Below are positions 31,213-37,608 of a stretch of DNA of 37,608 nucleotides, piece by piece. The translations under genes and the position numbers were made by a program. Origin of the DNA: a virus; the IMG/VR virus record IMGVR_UViG_3300031957_003825, positions 1-37,608 of that record, one strand, 5' to 3'. The number at the start of each line of letters is the position of its first letter. Within the stretch, counting starts at the first letter, position 1. The notes beneath the pieces are model-generated. The model was not told the DNA's origin. It made no database searches and was given only the letters and a program-made list of their open reading frames with translations.

Positions 31213-31884
31213 ATGTGGAACACTGATGCGTCCCAAGTGGGCGGTTTCAACGCGTTGTCTTACGCTGCCCCGATAGAGGCTGCCAGACAGCAGGAATACC
31301 GGAACGCACTGTCCAACATGGGCGCTATGTCGCCGTCTGGCAATGCCTCGGCCCAATATAACGCGCTTCAGACCTACGGCGGGCCGACGAAAGCAGCGGC
31401 GGGAGACGTGGACATGCGGCAGCGGATCTATTCCGGCCTCGTGGACCGCGGACTTCCCCCGCACGTGGCCGAGGGCTTCGTTCTGAACATGCAGGACGAG
31501 AGCGGGCTGAACCCTGGCATCAACGAGCAGAACCCCATCGTTGCAGGCTCTCGCGGTGGCTACGGGCTCTACCAGCTCACCGGACCCCGGCGCCGCGCAT
31601 ATGAGGCCTATGCCTCGCAGTCCGGGGCGCCGCTCGACAGCGTAGACGCGCAGCTCGACTTCCTCGTCTCCGAACTTCAGGGCCCTGAGGCGCGGGCGGC
31701 AAGGTCGATCTTCAACACCACCACGCCGGGGGCCGCCGCAACGGCAATCGTCAACGACTTCCTGCGCCCGGCGGAAGAGCACCGGCAGTCCCGCGCAGCG
31801 CGCTACGCCGGATACCAAGGCGGCATGGGCGGCGCCCAGCAGACCACCACGACAGACGACCTACTGGCCTATCTCGGCCTCTGA
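31213..31884 (+). CDS. Virion-associated lysozyme-like protein (223 aa)
   Basis: Central domain (about 70-175) resembles phage tail lysozymes: GLPPHVAEGFVLNMQDESGLNPG with likely catalytic Glu96, then GGYGLYQLTGPRRRAYEAYA and QLDFLVSELQG. It would open peptidoglycan locally during DNA entry. GAGG lies 8 bases before the ATG. Placed between ejection proteins and tailspike. Confidence 0.8.
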   Translation: MWNTDASQVGGFNALSYAAPIEAARQQEYRNALSNMGAMSPSGNASAQYNALQTYGGPTKAAAGDVDMRQRIYSGLVDRGLPPHVAEGFVLNMQDESGLNPGINEQNPIVAGSRGGYGLYQLTGPRRRAYEAYASQSGAPLDSVDAQLDFLVSELQGPEARAARSIFNTTTPGAAATAIVNDFLRPAEEHRQSRAARYAGYQGGMGGAQQTTTTDDLLAYLGL

Positions 31885-31903
31885 ACTCCCCGAAAACCTA
31901 ATC

Positions 31904-31919
31904 AGCGGCGGATGCCGCT
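31904..31919. other. Small hairpin before tailspike gene
   Basis: AGCGGC and GCCGCT around GGAT in the 54-base spacer. No T tract, so terminator function is doubtful. Confidence 0.35.
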
Positions 31920-31938
31920 CAACTCATGAGGCTGGCTT

Positions 31939-34572
31939 ATGGGCGGCAGACTTGCATTTGAAGACTTCCCGCGCGCGTTCAATGATGACGGCTCGGTATC
32001 CCCCGGCGCGCAGATGTTCCTTTTCGAGGCTGGATCGACCACGCCCTACGTGACGTACAGCGATCCGCTGTACACCTTCCCGCAGGCGAACCCGATTATC
32101 GCCGATGCCTCGGGCTACTTCCCGCAGGTCTACATGAAGGATGACGGCCTCTATAAGGTCCGCATCCTCGACGCGGATGATGTGCTGCTCTTCGAGGCCG
32201 ACTTCGTGGAGCAGGGGCAGGAAGACCGCCTCTATGCGGAATCCACTGCGACGGTGGCCGCGGATACGGCGTGGACCTACACCAGCGGAACCGGAAAGGT
32301 CGTCGCAGAGGGCGATTACATCCAGACCCGCAAGGAAGGCGCGATTTATCGCGTCGAGCCGTCGAGTTCCACGTCGAATGACACAGCCACCGCTGGCGGG
32401 GTAAAACTGAACATCTCCGGTGACGGCACGGCTGCCGATCTCGTCGGCGCGACCGATGGCGCAGATCCGGACGGACGCGAGGCCTATGCCCCCGCCCTGG
32501 TCGCATCCATGCAGCGGCGGCGCCTCTACGGCGTCAGCCTGCGCGACCTGCTCGGACGGAGCTACAACGGCGATACGGCGCTCGGCACCGCCTACGACGG
32601 CTCTGCGGCGCTGAACGGGTTCATTCCGGAGCTGGTGGGCGACGGCATTGGCATCACCGATCCTGACAGCCTTGCGGTGTCCTGTGAAAGCGCTTTGATC
32701 ACCCAGAAGGGCATGCGCATGCAGCTGGGGCCCCGCACCCGGATCATCAAGCGCAGCAACGTTTCCCGCCTGATCACCCGCGACAAGACGCGCGACACGA
32801 TCGACACCGCCGCCTCGATCAGCGGCACGGCTGGTGGCTATCTCTCGATCACCTCGACCGTACTTGGAGGCATGACCAACCCGCCGGCCGTCGGCGATAA
32901 GATCAACCTGCGCCGCTGCGGCGGGACGTACCGCTACATCCAGGGCGCCATGGTCGAAGTGACCGCCGTCGCGGGGAACGTCTTCACGACTGACTTCTAT
33001 TGCGTGGAGGACGTGTCCGCGACAACGTGCTCGGCCTACTTTGCCGACTGGACCGATGACGTGGAGATCGCGGGCGGTGTCTGGGGCAACTTCGGCGATA
33101 CCGACTATGGCGGGCACCTGTTCGAATTCTTCGGCAGCGACTGGATTGTACGTGACGCCATCCTCTACGGCTTCTCTCCGGGCGGTGGTGGCCTCGGGAT
33201 GCTCTTCGCGGGTGACAACTACCTGATCCAGAACGTGCGGGCCTATAGCCTCGCCTACGAGAACTCGGGCACTGGTGGCTTCCGCTGCGTCGGCGGTCGG
33301 AACGGCCAGATCATCGGCAGCTATACCAAGTGCGGCGACGATGCGCTTCAGTTCGTGACGAACACGAACCCCGAGAACTTCGAGTACGACTGGGACATCA
33401 TGTCCAGCCGGTACATCGGATGCGTTGGCGAGAGCACCCACGCGCGCTCCGCAATCATCGCCATCGACGGGCCGCAGACGCACAACGACTGCATGTCGCG
33501 CATCCACGACACCGGGCACATCGCTTGCTCCGGCTATGGGTCGAAGACGACGGCGCGGATCTCCAACGGTCTTGGCCAGTGCTACTATGGCCAGATGGAC
33601 CGCCTGTTCATGAAGGACTGCTCCTTCGACGGGCGCCTCGCGGACTCGCTGCAAGCCTACATGATGCAGCTCTACAGCCGCGACCCGGACGGGGTGAACC
33701 GGGTCAACCTGGAAAACCTGAACCTCATCCACAACGTGCGCCAGATCGGTCTGGACATCCGCGTTCGCGGGGCAAATGTGTTGCTCCGGAACTGCCGCAT
33801 CGAGGCAGAAAAAGAAGCTGTAGCGATGAACAGCGACGACACCGTGGTCACCATCGACGGCGGGGAATATGCCACTCTCGACCGCGGCAACGGCGGCATT
33901 CCGAACCACGTCATCAACCAGTATGGCGTGAACACGCTCCGCCTGAAGAGCAAACCGCGTATCCAGAGCATTGCCGCGAACAAGGCTGGCATCCGCGTCG
34001 GCGCGGGCGCTGTGCTTCGGGCCGAGGAGGGCGTGGACGCTCGCCGAAACGCGAACAGCTTCATCGACATGACCGGCGCGACACAGGCGAACCCGTGCGT
34101 CATCACTGCGCCGGGGCACGGCATGTCGAATGGCCAGGAGGTCCTTATCTCCAATGTGGTCGGCATGACCGAACTCAACGGCAACATCTACTCGATCACC
34201 GGCGTGACGACCGACACGTTCAACCTCGTTGGGATCAACAGCACCGGCTTCACCGCCTATTCCAGCGGGGGCGAGGTCTCCGGCCAGATCGCTGTCAGCC
34301 TCGGCACCACGGCAATCTGGGAGGTCGGCGATATCGACGGCAACACTCCGACGAAGAGCTATGGGTCTGGCGCGCTAGAACGCCGCTATGGTGTGAGCTT
34401 CGCGAGCGCGGCTGATCTGGCTGACGCAACCTCGGAGATCAACACCATCCTCAAGCAGCGCGGGGTTCAGGTGCAGGACACCACGAACTCCATCCGCTAC
34501 ACGGCTGAGGGGCCGAACGCCACATCCAACTGGCAGGCCTCGGACGGGTCTGCGGATATCGCGCCGAGCTAA
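31939..34572 (+). CDS. Tailspike / beta-helix receptor-binding protein
   Basis: 877 residues. The N-terminal 110 residues (FEDFPRAFNDDGSVSPGAQMF, then QANPIIADASGYFPQVYM) are a head-binding-like domain widely found on podophage tailspikes. Residues about 260-690 have the repetitive strand-turn pattern of a right-handed beta-helix (VEIAGGVWGNFGD, LIQNVRAYS, VLLRNCRIEAEK). Residues about 715-785 (ITAPGHGMSNGQEVLI, LNGNIYSITGV) form a separate beta module often annotated as FCCH-like. It recognises and may cut a host surface glycan; no catalytic site was identified. Confidence 0.85.
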   Translation: MGGRLAFEDFPRAFNDDGSVSPGAQMFLFEAGSTTPYVTYSDPLYTFPQANPIIADASGYFPQVYMKDDGLYKVRILDADDVLLFEADFVEQGQEDRLYAESTATVAADTAWTYTSGTGKVVAEGDYIQTRKEGAIYRVEPSSSTSNDTATAGGVKLNISGDGTAADLVGATDGADPDGREAYAPALVASMQRRRLYGVSLRDLLGRSYNGDTALGTAYDGSAALNGFIPELVGDGIGITDPDSLAVSCESALITQKGMRMQLGPRTRIIKRSNVSRLITRDKTRDTIDTAASISGTAGGYLSITSTVLGGMTNPPAVGDKINLRRCGGTYRYIQGAMVEVTAVAGNVFTTDFYCVEDVSATTCSAYFADWTDDVEIAGGVWGNFGDTDYGGHLFEFFGSDWIVRDAILYGFSPGGGGLGMLFAGDNYLIQNVRAYSLAYENSGTGGFRCVGGRNGQIIGSYTKCGDDALQFVTNTNPENFEYDWDIMSSRYIGCVGESTHARSAIIAIDGPQTHNDCMSRIHDTGHIACSGYGSKTTARISNGLGQCYYGQMDRLFMKDCSFDGRLADSLQAYMMQLYSRDPDGVNRVNLENLNLIHNVRQIGLDIRVRGANVLLRNCRIEAEKEAVAMNSDDTVVTIDGGEYATLDRGNGGIPNHVINQYGVNTLRLKSKPRIQSIAANKAGIRVGAGAVLRAEEGVDARRNANSFIDMTGATQANPCVITAPGHGMSNGQEVLISNVVGMTELNGNIYSITGVTTDTFNLVGINSTGFTAYSSGGEVSGQIAVSLGTTAIWEVGDIDGNTPTKSYGSGALERRYGVSFASAADLADATSEINTILKQRGVQVQDTTNSIRYTAEGPNATSNWQASDGSADIAPS

Positions 34573-34579
34573 GAGCAGC

Positions 34580-34611
34580 GCCCCCGACCAGCGTGCAGGC
34601 TGGCCGAGGGC
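34580..34611. other. Long hairpin after tailspike gene
   Basis: 13-base arms (34580-34592 and 34599-34611) pair with two mismatches around GTGCAG. No U tract follows. May limit or stabilise tailspike mRNA. Confidence 0.45.
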
Positions 34612-34643
34612 TACCACAGACCGGCCATGTGGAGGGCCAGCCG

Positions 34644-34718
34644 ATGGGTAACGATCAAGATGGGAACGCAGATCGCATGCCGCCAGTCTTGAATATCGGA
34701 CTTGACGGACAGGGGTAG
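34644..34718 (+). CDS. Possible 24-residue peptide
   Basis: ATG preceded by GGAGGG with 7-base spacing, the best ribosome site in this gap. The peptide is polar (MGNDQDGNADRM), ending in NIGLDGQG. It stops 2 bases before the next ATG. Coding status uncertain. Confidence 0.4.
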   Translation: MGNDQDGNADRMPPVLNIGLDGQG

Positions 34719-34720
34719 AG

Positions 34721-35320
34721 ATGGGGAAGGAACAGATGACAGGCGACACGTTCCCGAGGTCATGGTCCGGGCGCATCATCGAGACAGCGAAGATCGTCGG
34801 CGCGATCTCGATCATCGTCTCGGCGGTGGTAGGGATCTGGGCCGGGACGGTAGGGCCGGTGGCGGAGTTCTTCGACCGCATCGACCGGCTCATCGAGGAC
34901 GTGGCAAAGCTGCAGGATGACGTGGCCCGCGCGAATGGTGATGACCGGGTGATCCGCCAGCCGACCGGGCTGAGCTACATATTGGAGCCAGTAAGGCAGG
35001 GCGACAACGTGGTGATGATCATGGTGGCGGGGCGAACGAAGCTCGGCGCGGACTGTCGCCTCACTGACTGGACGCCGATCTTCACCGACGAACTCAACAT
35101 CCCGACGCCGGGGCAGCGGCTGAATGCCGGGCGTATGCCGCGGCAGATCAGCGATGACCAGCAGACCCTGCGCATCGAGATGCTGCCGCCGTCGATCCTG
35201 CGGCCCGGGCGCATCACGGTCTACCTGACGCTGACCTACCAGTGCCCGACCGAGGGCGGGATGACGACCGTCCAGGACAGGACGGATAGCCTGCCGTATC
35301 AGCTCCTGCCGGCGGCGTGA
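34721..35320 (+). CDS. Membrane-anchored hypothetical protein (199 aa)
   Basis: One membrane helix near residues 24-46 (IVGAISIIVSAVVGIWAGTVG), then a short coiled coil (FFDRIDRLIEDVAKLQDDV) and a beta-rich C-terminal domain of about 110 residues, probably periplasmic. AGGGG precedes the ATG; a second Met lies five codons on. At the start of the lysis region. Function unknown. Confidence 0.75.
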   Translation: MGKEQMTGDTFPRSWSGRIIETAKIVGAISIIVSAVVGIWAGTVGPVAEFFDRIDRLIEDVAKLQDDVARANGDDRVIRQPTGLSYILEPVRQGDNVVMIMVAGRTKLGADCRLTDWTPIFTDELNIPTPGQRLNAGRMPRQISDDQQTLRIEMLPPSILRPGRITVYLTLTYQCPTEGGMTTVQDRTDSLPYQLLPAA

Positions 35321-35321
35321 G

Positions 35322-35522
35322 ATGCGCCTCGCGCTCGAATGGCTGTCCTGTGGCATCCATGGGGCGCTCTACGGGGATCGGGGCATGAGCCTGTGTGCTA
35401 GGGCATGGATGCTGCGAGAGCGGCGCTTCTGGGCCGCGTGGGTGGCCGTCTGGGACGTGCTGCTCGGCTGGTATGAGCCGGAGCACTGCCGGGCGTCCTA
35501 CAGGCGCTGCAAAGGCAACTGA
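35322..35522 (+). CDS. Small Trp/Cys-rich protein (66 aa)
   Basis: Rich in Trp, Cys and Arg (WLSCGIHGALYG, RRFWAAWVAVWDVLLGWYEP), amphipathic, possibly membrane-associated. Lies one base after the preceding stop. Function unknown; between the membrane protein and the endolysin. Confidence 0.68.
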   Translation: MRLALEWLSCGIHGALYGDRGMSLCARAWMLRERRFWAAWVAVWDVLLGWYEPEHCRASYRRCKGN

Positions 35523-35548
35523 ACTTCACACATCGAGAGGACTGACCA

Positions 35549-36094
35549 ATGCGCATCAACGATGCCACGCTTGATCTCGTCAAGCGTTTCGAAGGCCTGC
35601 GTCTCGATGCCTACAAGGACCCCGTGGGCATCGTCACCATCGGCTACGGCTACACCAACCGCGCGGGCTTCGGGCCGGGCGTGAAGATGGGCGACCGCTG
35701 GACCGAGCAGATGGCCGAGGAGATGCTGCGCGAAGGGCTCGACCGCTTCGGCGCGCAAATCCAGAAGGGTTTCACCCGCGCGCCGAACGAGAACCAGTAC
35801 GGCGCCTTCGTCTCGCTGGCCTACAACATCGGCCCCGGCGCCTTCCTCAACTCCACCGCGCTCAAGCGCTTCAACGCGGGCGACGACGAGGGCGCAGCCG
35901 AGGCGCTGACCTGGTTCAACAAGGCCGGTGGCAAGGTCCTCAACGGCCTCGTGCGCCGCCGTGCGGCCGAGAAGGCGCTGTTCCTCGAAGGCGCGCCAGT
36001 CATCACGCAGCCCGACCTGGCAGAGACCTCGGGCGGCTTCATAGCGGCCATCGTCGCCGCGCTTCTAAGTATCTTCGGAAAGGGCAAGGCATGA
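35549..36094 (+). CDS. Endolysin, GH24 lysozyme with C-terminal hydrophobic tail
   Basis: Cuts peptidoglycan at lysis. Glu15, Asp24 and Thr30 have the same spacing as the T4 lysozyme triad (11, 20, 26) in the segment FEGLRLDAYKDPVGIVTIGY. NQYGAFVSLAYNIGPGAF and NGLVRRRAAEKALF are family motifs. The C-terminus has a hydrophobic helix (GGFIAAIVAALLSIFG) ending in Lys; the domain lacks an N-terminal signal, so this tail may tether it to the inner membrane. GAGAGGA-type site before the ATG. Confidence 0.93.
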   Translation: MRINDATLDLVKRFEGLRLDAYKDPVGIVTIGYGYTNRAGFGPGVKMGDRWTEQMAEEMLREGLDRFGAQIQKGFTRAPNENQYGAFVSLAYNIGPGAFLNSTALKRFNAGDDEGAAEALTWFNKAGGKVLNGLVRRRAAEKALFLEGAPVITQPDLAETSGGFIAAIVAALLSIFGKGKA

Positions 36095-36357
36095 CCCCCA
36101 TATTCATCGGCTGGACGCGCAGCTTCTGGCTCGGAATCGTCCCGGCGATCATGGTTCTGGCCGACCTGATAGCTGCGCTCTTCACTGACGCTACCATCGG
36201 CCCAATCGCGGGTGTGATCTCTGTCATGCTCGATCTGCCTCCCGAAAAAGTAGAGCAGGTGTTGCGTGGCTTGGCCGCTGTTGCGGCGCTCATCGTAGCC
36301 CACCAGCGGCGCGGCGCCGCTCGCCCCTACACAGCCAACCCGAAGGCCATCAACTGA
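36091..36357 (+). CDS. Holin candidate (88 aa)
   Basis: Two or three hydrophobic segments (FWLGIVPAIMVLADLIAALF, TIGPIAGVISVML, LAAVAALIVA) and a charged C-terminus. ATGA overlap with the endolysin gene and TGATG with the spanin gene make it part of the lysis cassette. Holin role inferred from position and size. Confidence 0.7.
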   Translation: MTPIFIGWTRSFWLGIVPAIMVLADLIAALFTDATIGPIAGVISVMLDLPPEKVEQVLRGLAAVAALIVAHQRRGAARPYTANPKAIN

Positions 36358-36593
36358 TGGGCGCGTTCTGGTTCGCCATCCCGGACGGGCTCAAGCTGGT
36401 CATCGTGCTCGCTGTGGGCGTCGGAGCGTCGTTTGGGGCTGGCTATGCCTACGGGCGGCACCATGGCGCTGTGCGGGCCGCTGAGGCGGCGGCAGAGGCA
36501 TATTCGGAAACCCTACGGAGGATCGAGGATGCGGACGTTGATGTTTCCGACCCTGATGCTGTTCTGCGCGAGTTGCAGCGCCTCGCTGAGTGA
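36357..36593 (+). CDS. Inner-membrane spanin, Rz-like
   Basis: 78 residues: one N-terminal membrane helix (GLKLVIVLAVGVGASFGAGYAYG) followed by an Ala/Glu/Arg coiled periplasmic segment (AVRAAEAAAEAYSETLRRI). The Rz1-like gene begins inside it in another frame. With the outer spanin it would fuse the two membranes at the end of lysis. Shorter than typical Rz. Confidence 0.72.
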   Translation: MGAFWFAIPDGLKLVIVLAVGVGASFGAGYAYGRHHGAVRAAEAAAEAYSETLRRIEDADVDVSDPDAVLRELQRLAE

Positions 36594-36726
36594 CAGCGCG
36601 ATCTGCGACGGCACGCGCGCCGAGCGAAAGGCTCACGCCTCTGCGCTAATCAAGGACGGCGGGCCGCTTAGCCAAGCCACTGGCGCTGTAGTGCTCGGGA
36701 AGGTCTCGGCAGGCTGCGCTGAGTGA
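36529..36726 (+). CDS. Outer-membrane spanin candidate, Rz1-like lipoprotein
   Basis: 65 residues; starts inside the Rz-like gene and overlaps its last 65 bases in another frame. The N-terminus has hydrophobic LMFPTLMLFCASC, giving a lipobox-like Cys at 13 or 16, though the lipobox is imperfect. The mature part is short and polar. The overlapped arrangement is characteristic of Rz/Rz1 pairs. Confidence 0.65.
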   Translation: MRTLMFPTLMLFCASCSASLSDSAICDGTRAERKAHASALIKDGGPLSQATGAVVLGKVSAGCAE

Positions 36727-36840
36727 ATTCCGCCGTGTTGGCGGGCTGCGTGCCGGGCGCTACCCGGAAGTGTCGCGAGACATCGCGCCGCGGCGGAACA
36801 GGGCTGATCCCGATGGTTTCGCTGTCCCCATGCACCACCT

Positions 36841-36862
36841 CCCCGACGCTTCGGCGTCGGGG
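36841..36862. terminator. Strong hairpin between convergent genes
   Basis: Perfect 9-bp stem CCCCGACGC / GCGTCGGGG with a TTCG tetraloop, lying between the last late gene and the leftward gene at 36895. No T tract on either strand, so it may act as an mRNA end barrier rather than a classic terminator. Confidence 0.55.
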
Positions 36863-36894
36863 CATGGTTGCTGCCTCACGCTGGCAGATGGCGT

Positions 36895-37113
36895 TCAGTT
36901 CTCGTGGGAATCGGCCACCGGCGCGCGGATGGTCCAGGCACCTCCAGCGTCGGGAGGGCGGGTGAGATCGATCTTGCCGTACTCCATCCTCATGACACCG
37001 CACGGGCAGGTATAGACGCTCCCGTGCGGCATGCTCTTGGGGGCGCCTGCGCCGCACCCTGCGCAGGAAACGCCTTCCATGGCCTCATAGAGAGGCACCC
37101 ATCCATCGTTCAT
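36895..37113 (-). CDS. Small zinc-binding protein (72 aa)
   Basis: Contains CAGC around residue 17 and CPC near 36 (YTCPCGVM), a zinc ribbon. AGAGGTG lies 6 bases before the ATG. It is read leftwards, against the late operon. Function unknown. Confidence 0.75.
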   Translation of the reverse strand: MNDGWVPLYEAMEGVSCAGCGAGAPKSMPHGSVYTCPCGVMRMEYGKIDLTRPPDAGGAWTIRAPVADSHEN

Positions 37114-37159
37114 CTTGTCACCTCTTTCTCTGCATCGAGACTACCACTATTTCGGCAGT

Positions 37160-37363
37160 ATGAAACGCGGCCATTTCGCCTCCCTTACATGCGCCTGCGG
37201 GCACGAGGTCATCCTGCACCTGCCAGACCTTCCGCCGGAGCTGCTGCACCCTACCGGCTGGACGCTCACGGACGCGGCGCTGGCGCGGCTGCGGTGCTCG
37301 GTCTGCGGGCGGGTAGGGCGGCCGGCGGAGATCCGGTGTGGATGGAGCCACGGGGGCGGGTGA
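37160..37363 (+). CDS. Small zinc-binding protein (67 aa)
   Basis: MKRGHFASLTCACGHEVILHL contains CAC, and CSVC follows about 40 residues later, another zinc ribbon. Start placed at this Met; a longer frame begins at 37115. The Shine-Dalgarno sequence is weak. The opposite-strand frame here looks like a shadow because it is Pro/Arg-rich. Confidence 0.6.
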   Translation: MKRGHFASLTCACGHEVILHLPDLPPELLHPTGWTLTDAALARLRCSVCGRVGRPAEIRCGWSHGGG

Positions 37364-37371
37364 CCGCGCTC

Positions 37372-37608
37372 CTATTCGCTCTCGATCGACACGAGTCGCA
37401 GCGCCGAAGCATCGGTGATCTCGACCGGCGTGACCATCAGTGCTTCCCGCTCTTCGGCATTCTTGGCACCGCCCCAGAAGAACTCCCCAGATGAGACGAC
37501 GTAGGCCTCACACGTGCCTCTTTCGCTTCGGTATTCGGACTTGAAGCCAAGGCAGTCGCCCGCGAGGAAAAGCCCTGGCGGGCAGTGGTCTAGACGGCAT
37601 GCGAACAT
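37372..37608 (-). CDS. Hypothetical protein, possibly cut at window edge
   Basis: 78 residues from the ATG that forms the last three bases of the window; the true start may lie outside. Features: FACRLDHCPPGLFLAGDCLGF with spaced Cys, then beta strands (EAYVVSSGEFFWGG). Pattern familiar from alphaproteobacterial prophages, function unknown. Confidence 0.65.
   Translation of the reverse strand: MFACRLDHCPPGLFLAGDCLGFKSEYRSERGTCEAYVVSSGEFFWGGAKNAEEREALMVTPVEITDASALRLVSIESE

Noticed and set aside
31924-34119. 731-codon minus-strand open frame opposite the tailspike gene
   Set aside because: The translation is Val/Arg/Asp/Ala-rich without domains, while the plus strand has a recognisable tailspike.
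36723-36965. 80-codon plus frame starting GTGA at the Rz1-like stop
   Set aside because: Arg/Ser/Pro-rich, crosses the strong hairpin at 36841 and overlaps the zinc-protein gene on the other strand.
36770-37015. 81-codon plus frame at the right edge
   Set aside because: Lies largely opposite the zinc-ribbon gene at 36895-37113, which has a good ribosome site. No own start signal.
1-37608. Attachment sites, tRNA genes, CRISPR arrays and IS elements
   Set aside because: Looked for and not recognised by eye. No tRNA cloverleaf, spaced repeat array or transposase frame was found. att core repeats need flanking host sequence.

Overview
The window looks like a nearly complete temperate phage or prophage genome from a high-GC alphaproteobacterium. 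A Rhodobacterales-like host is my inference from codon use and protein style, not proven. An integrase, a repressor/Cro switch, a replication module, a P22-like head and short-tail module and a lysis cassette are all present, and genes are packed with ATGA, GTGA or TGATG overlaps throughout. No tRNA, rRNA, CRISPR array, IS element or attachment site was recognised. The left edge falls exactly on the integrase stop codon and the right edge on an ATG, so the true genome ends may lie outside.

Left arm (1-7730, minus strand): one long early operon, read right to left from a promoter at about 7800. It carries small unknown proteins, a YqaJ/lambda-Exo-like nuclease, an unknown 195-residue protein, a NinB-like protein, an HNH nuclease and about fifteen small accessory proteins, and it ends with the tyrosine integrase. 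Accessory genes include a protein with a twin-arginine signal and several microproteins of 32-35 residues.

Immunity region (7773-9362): laid out like lambda. A short XRE repressor, a 70-residue protein and a secreted protein lie between two divergent early promoters and end at a terminator before the left promoter. Each early promoter has the same 15-bp palindrome between its -35 and -10 boxes plus a weaker copy nearby, which indicates shared control by the repressor or Cro.

Right early operon (9108-17095, plus strand): a Cro-like protein, small zinc-binding and HTH proteins, a PAPS-reductase-like PP-loop protein, RusA, DnaB helicase, and an O-like replication protein whose gene contains iteron-like repeats (probable origin). 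Ead-like accessory genes follow, including a second twin-arginine-like signal protein, and then a 219-residue protein in the usual place of a late regulator.

Late region (17092-36726, plus strand): a candidate late promoter and nested hairpin lead into a sulfotransferase-like gene. Next come small and large terminase, P22-type portal, scaffold, N4-gp56-like capsid protein, gp4-like and gp10-like head-completion proteins, virion proteins, three ejection proteins, a virion lysozyme and a tailspike. Lysis genes follow: GH24 endolysin, holin candidate, and overlapping Rz/Rz1 spanins. A 71-codon two-helix membrane protein appears to be encoded antisense across the junction after the third ejection protein. 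The right edge (36895-37608) has three small genes in mixed orientation.

Most interesting points: the lambda-like immunity layout with a secreted protein at the rex position, the antisense membrane gene, the origin inside the replication gene, the promoter-hairpin unit before the late genes, and two PAPS-related folds in one phage.
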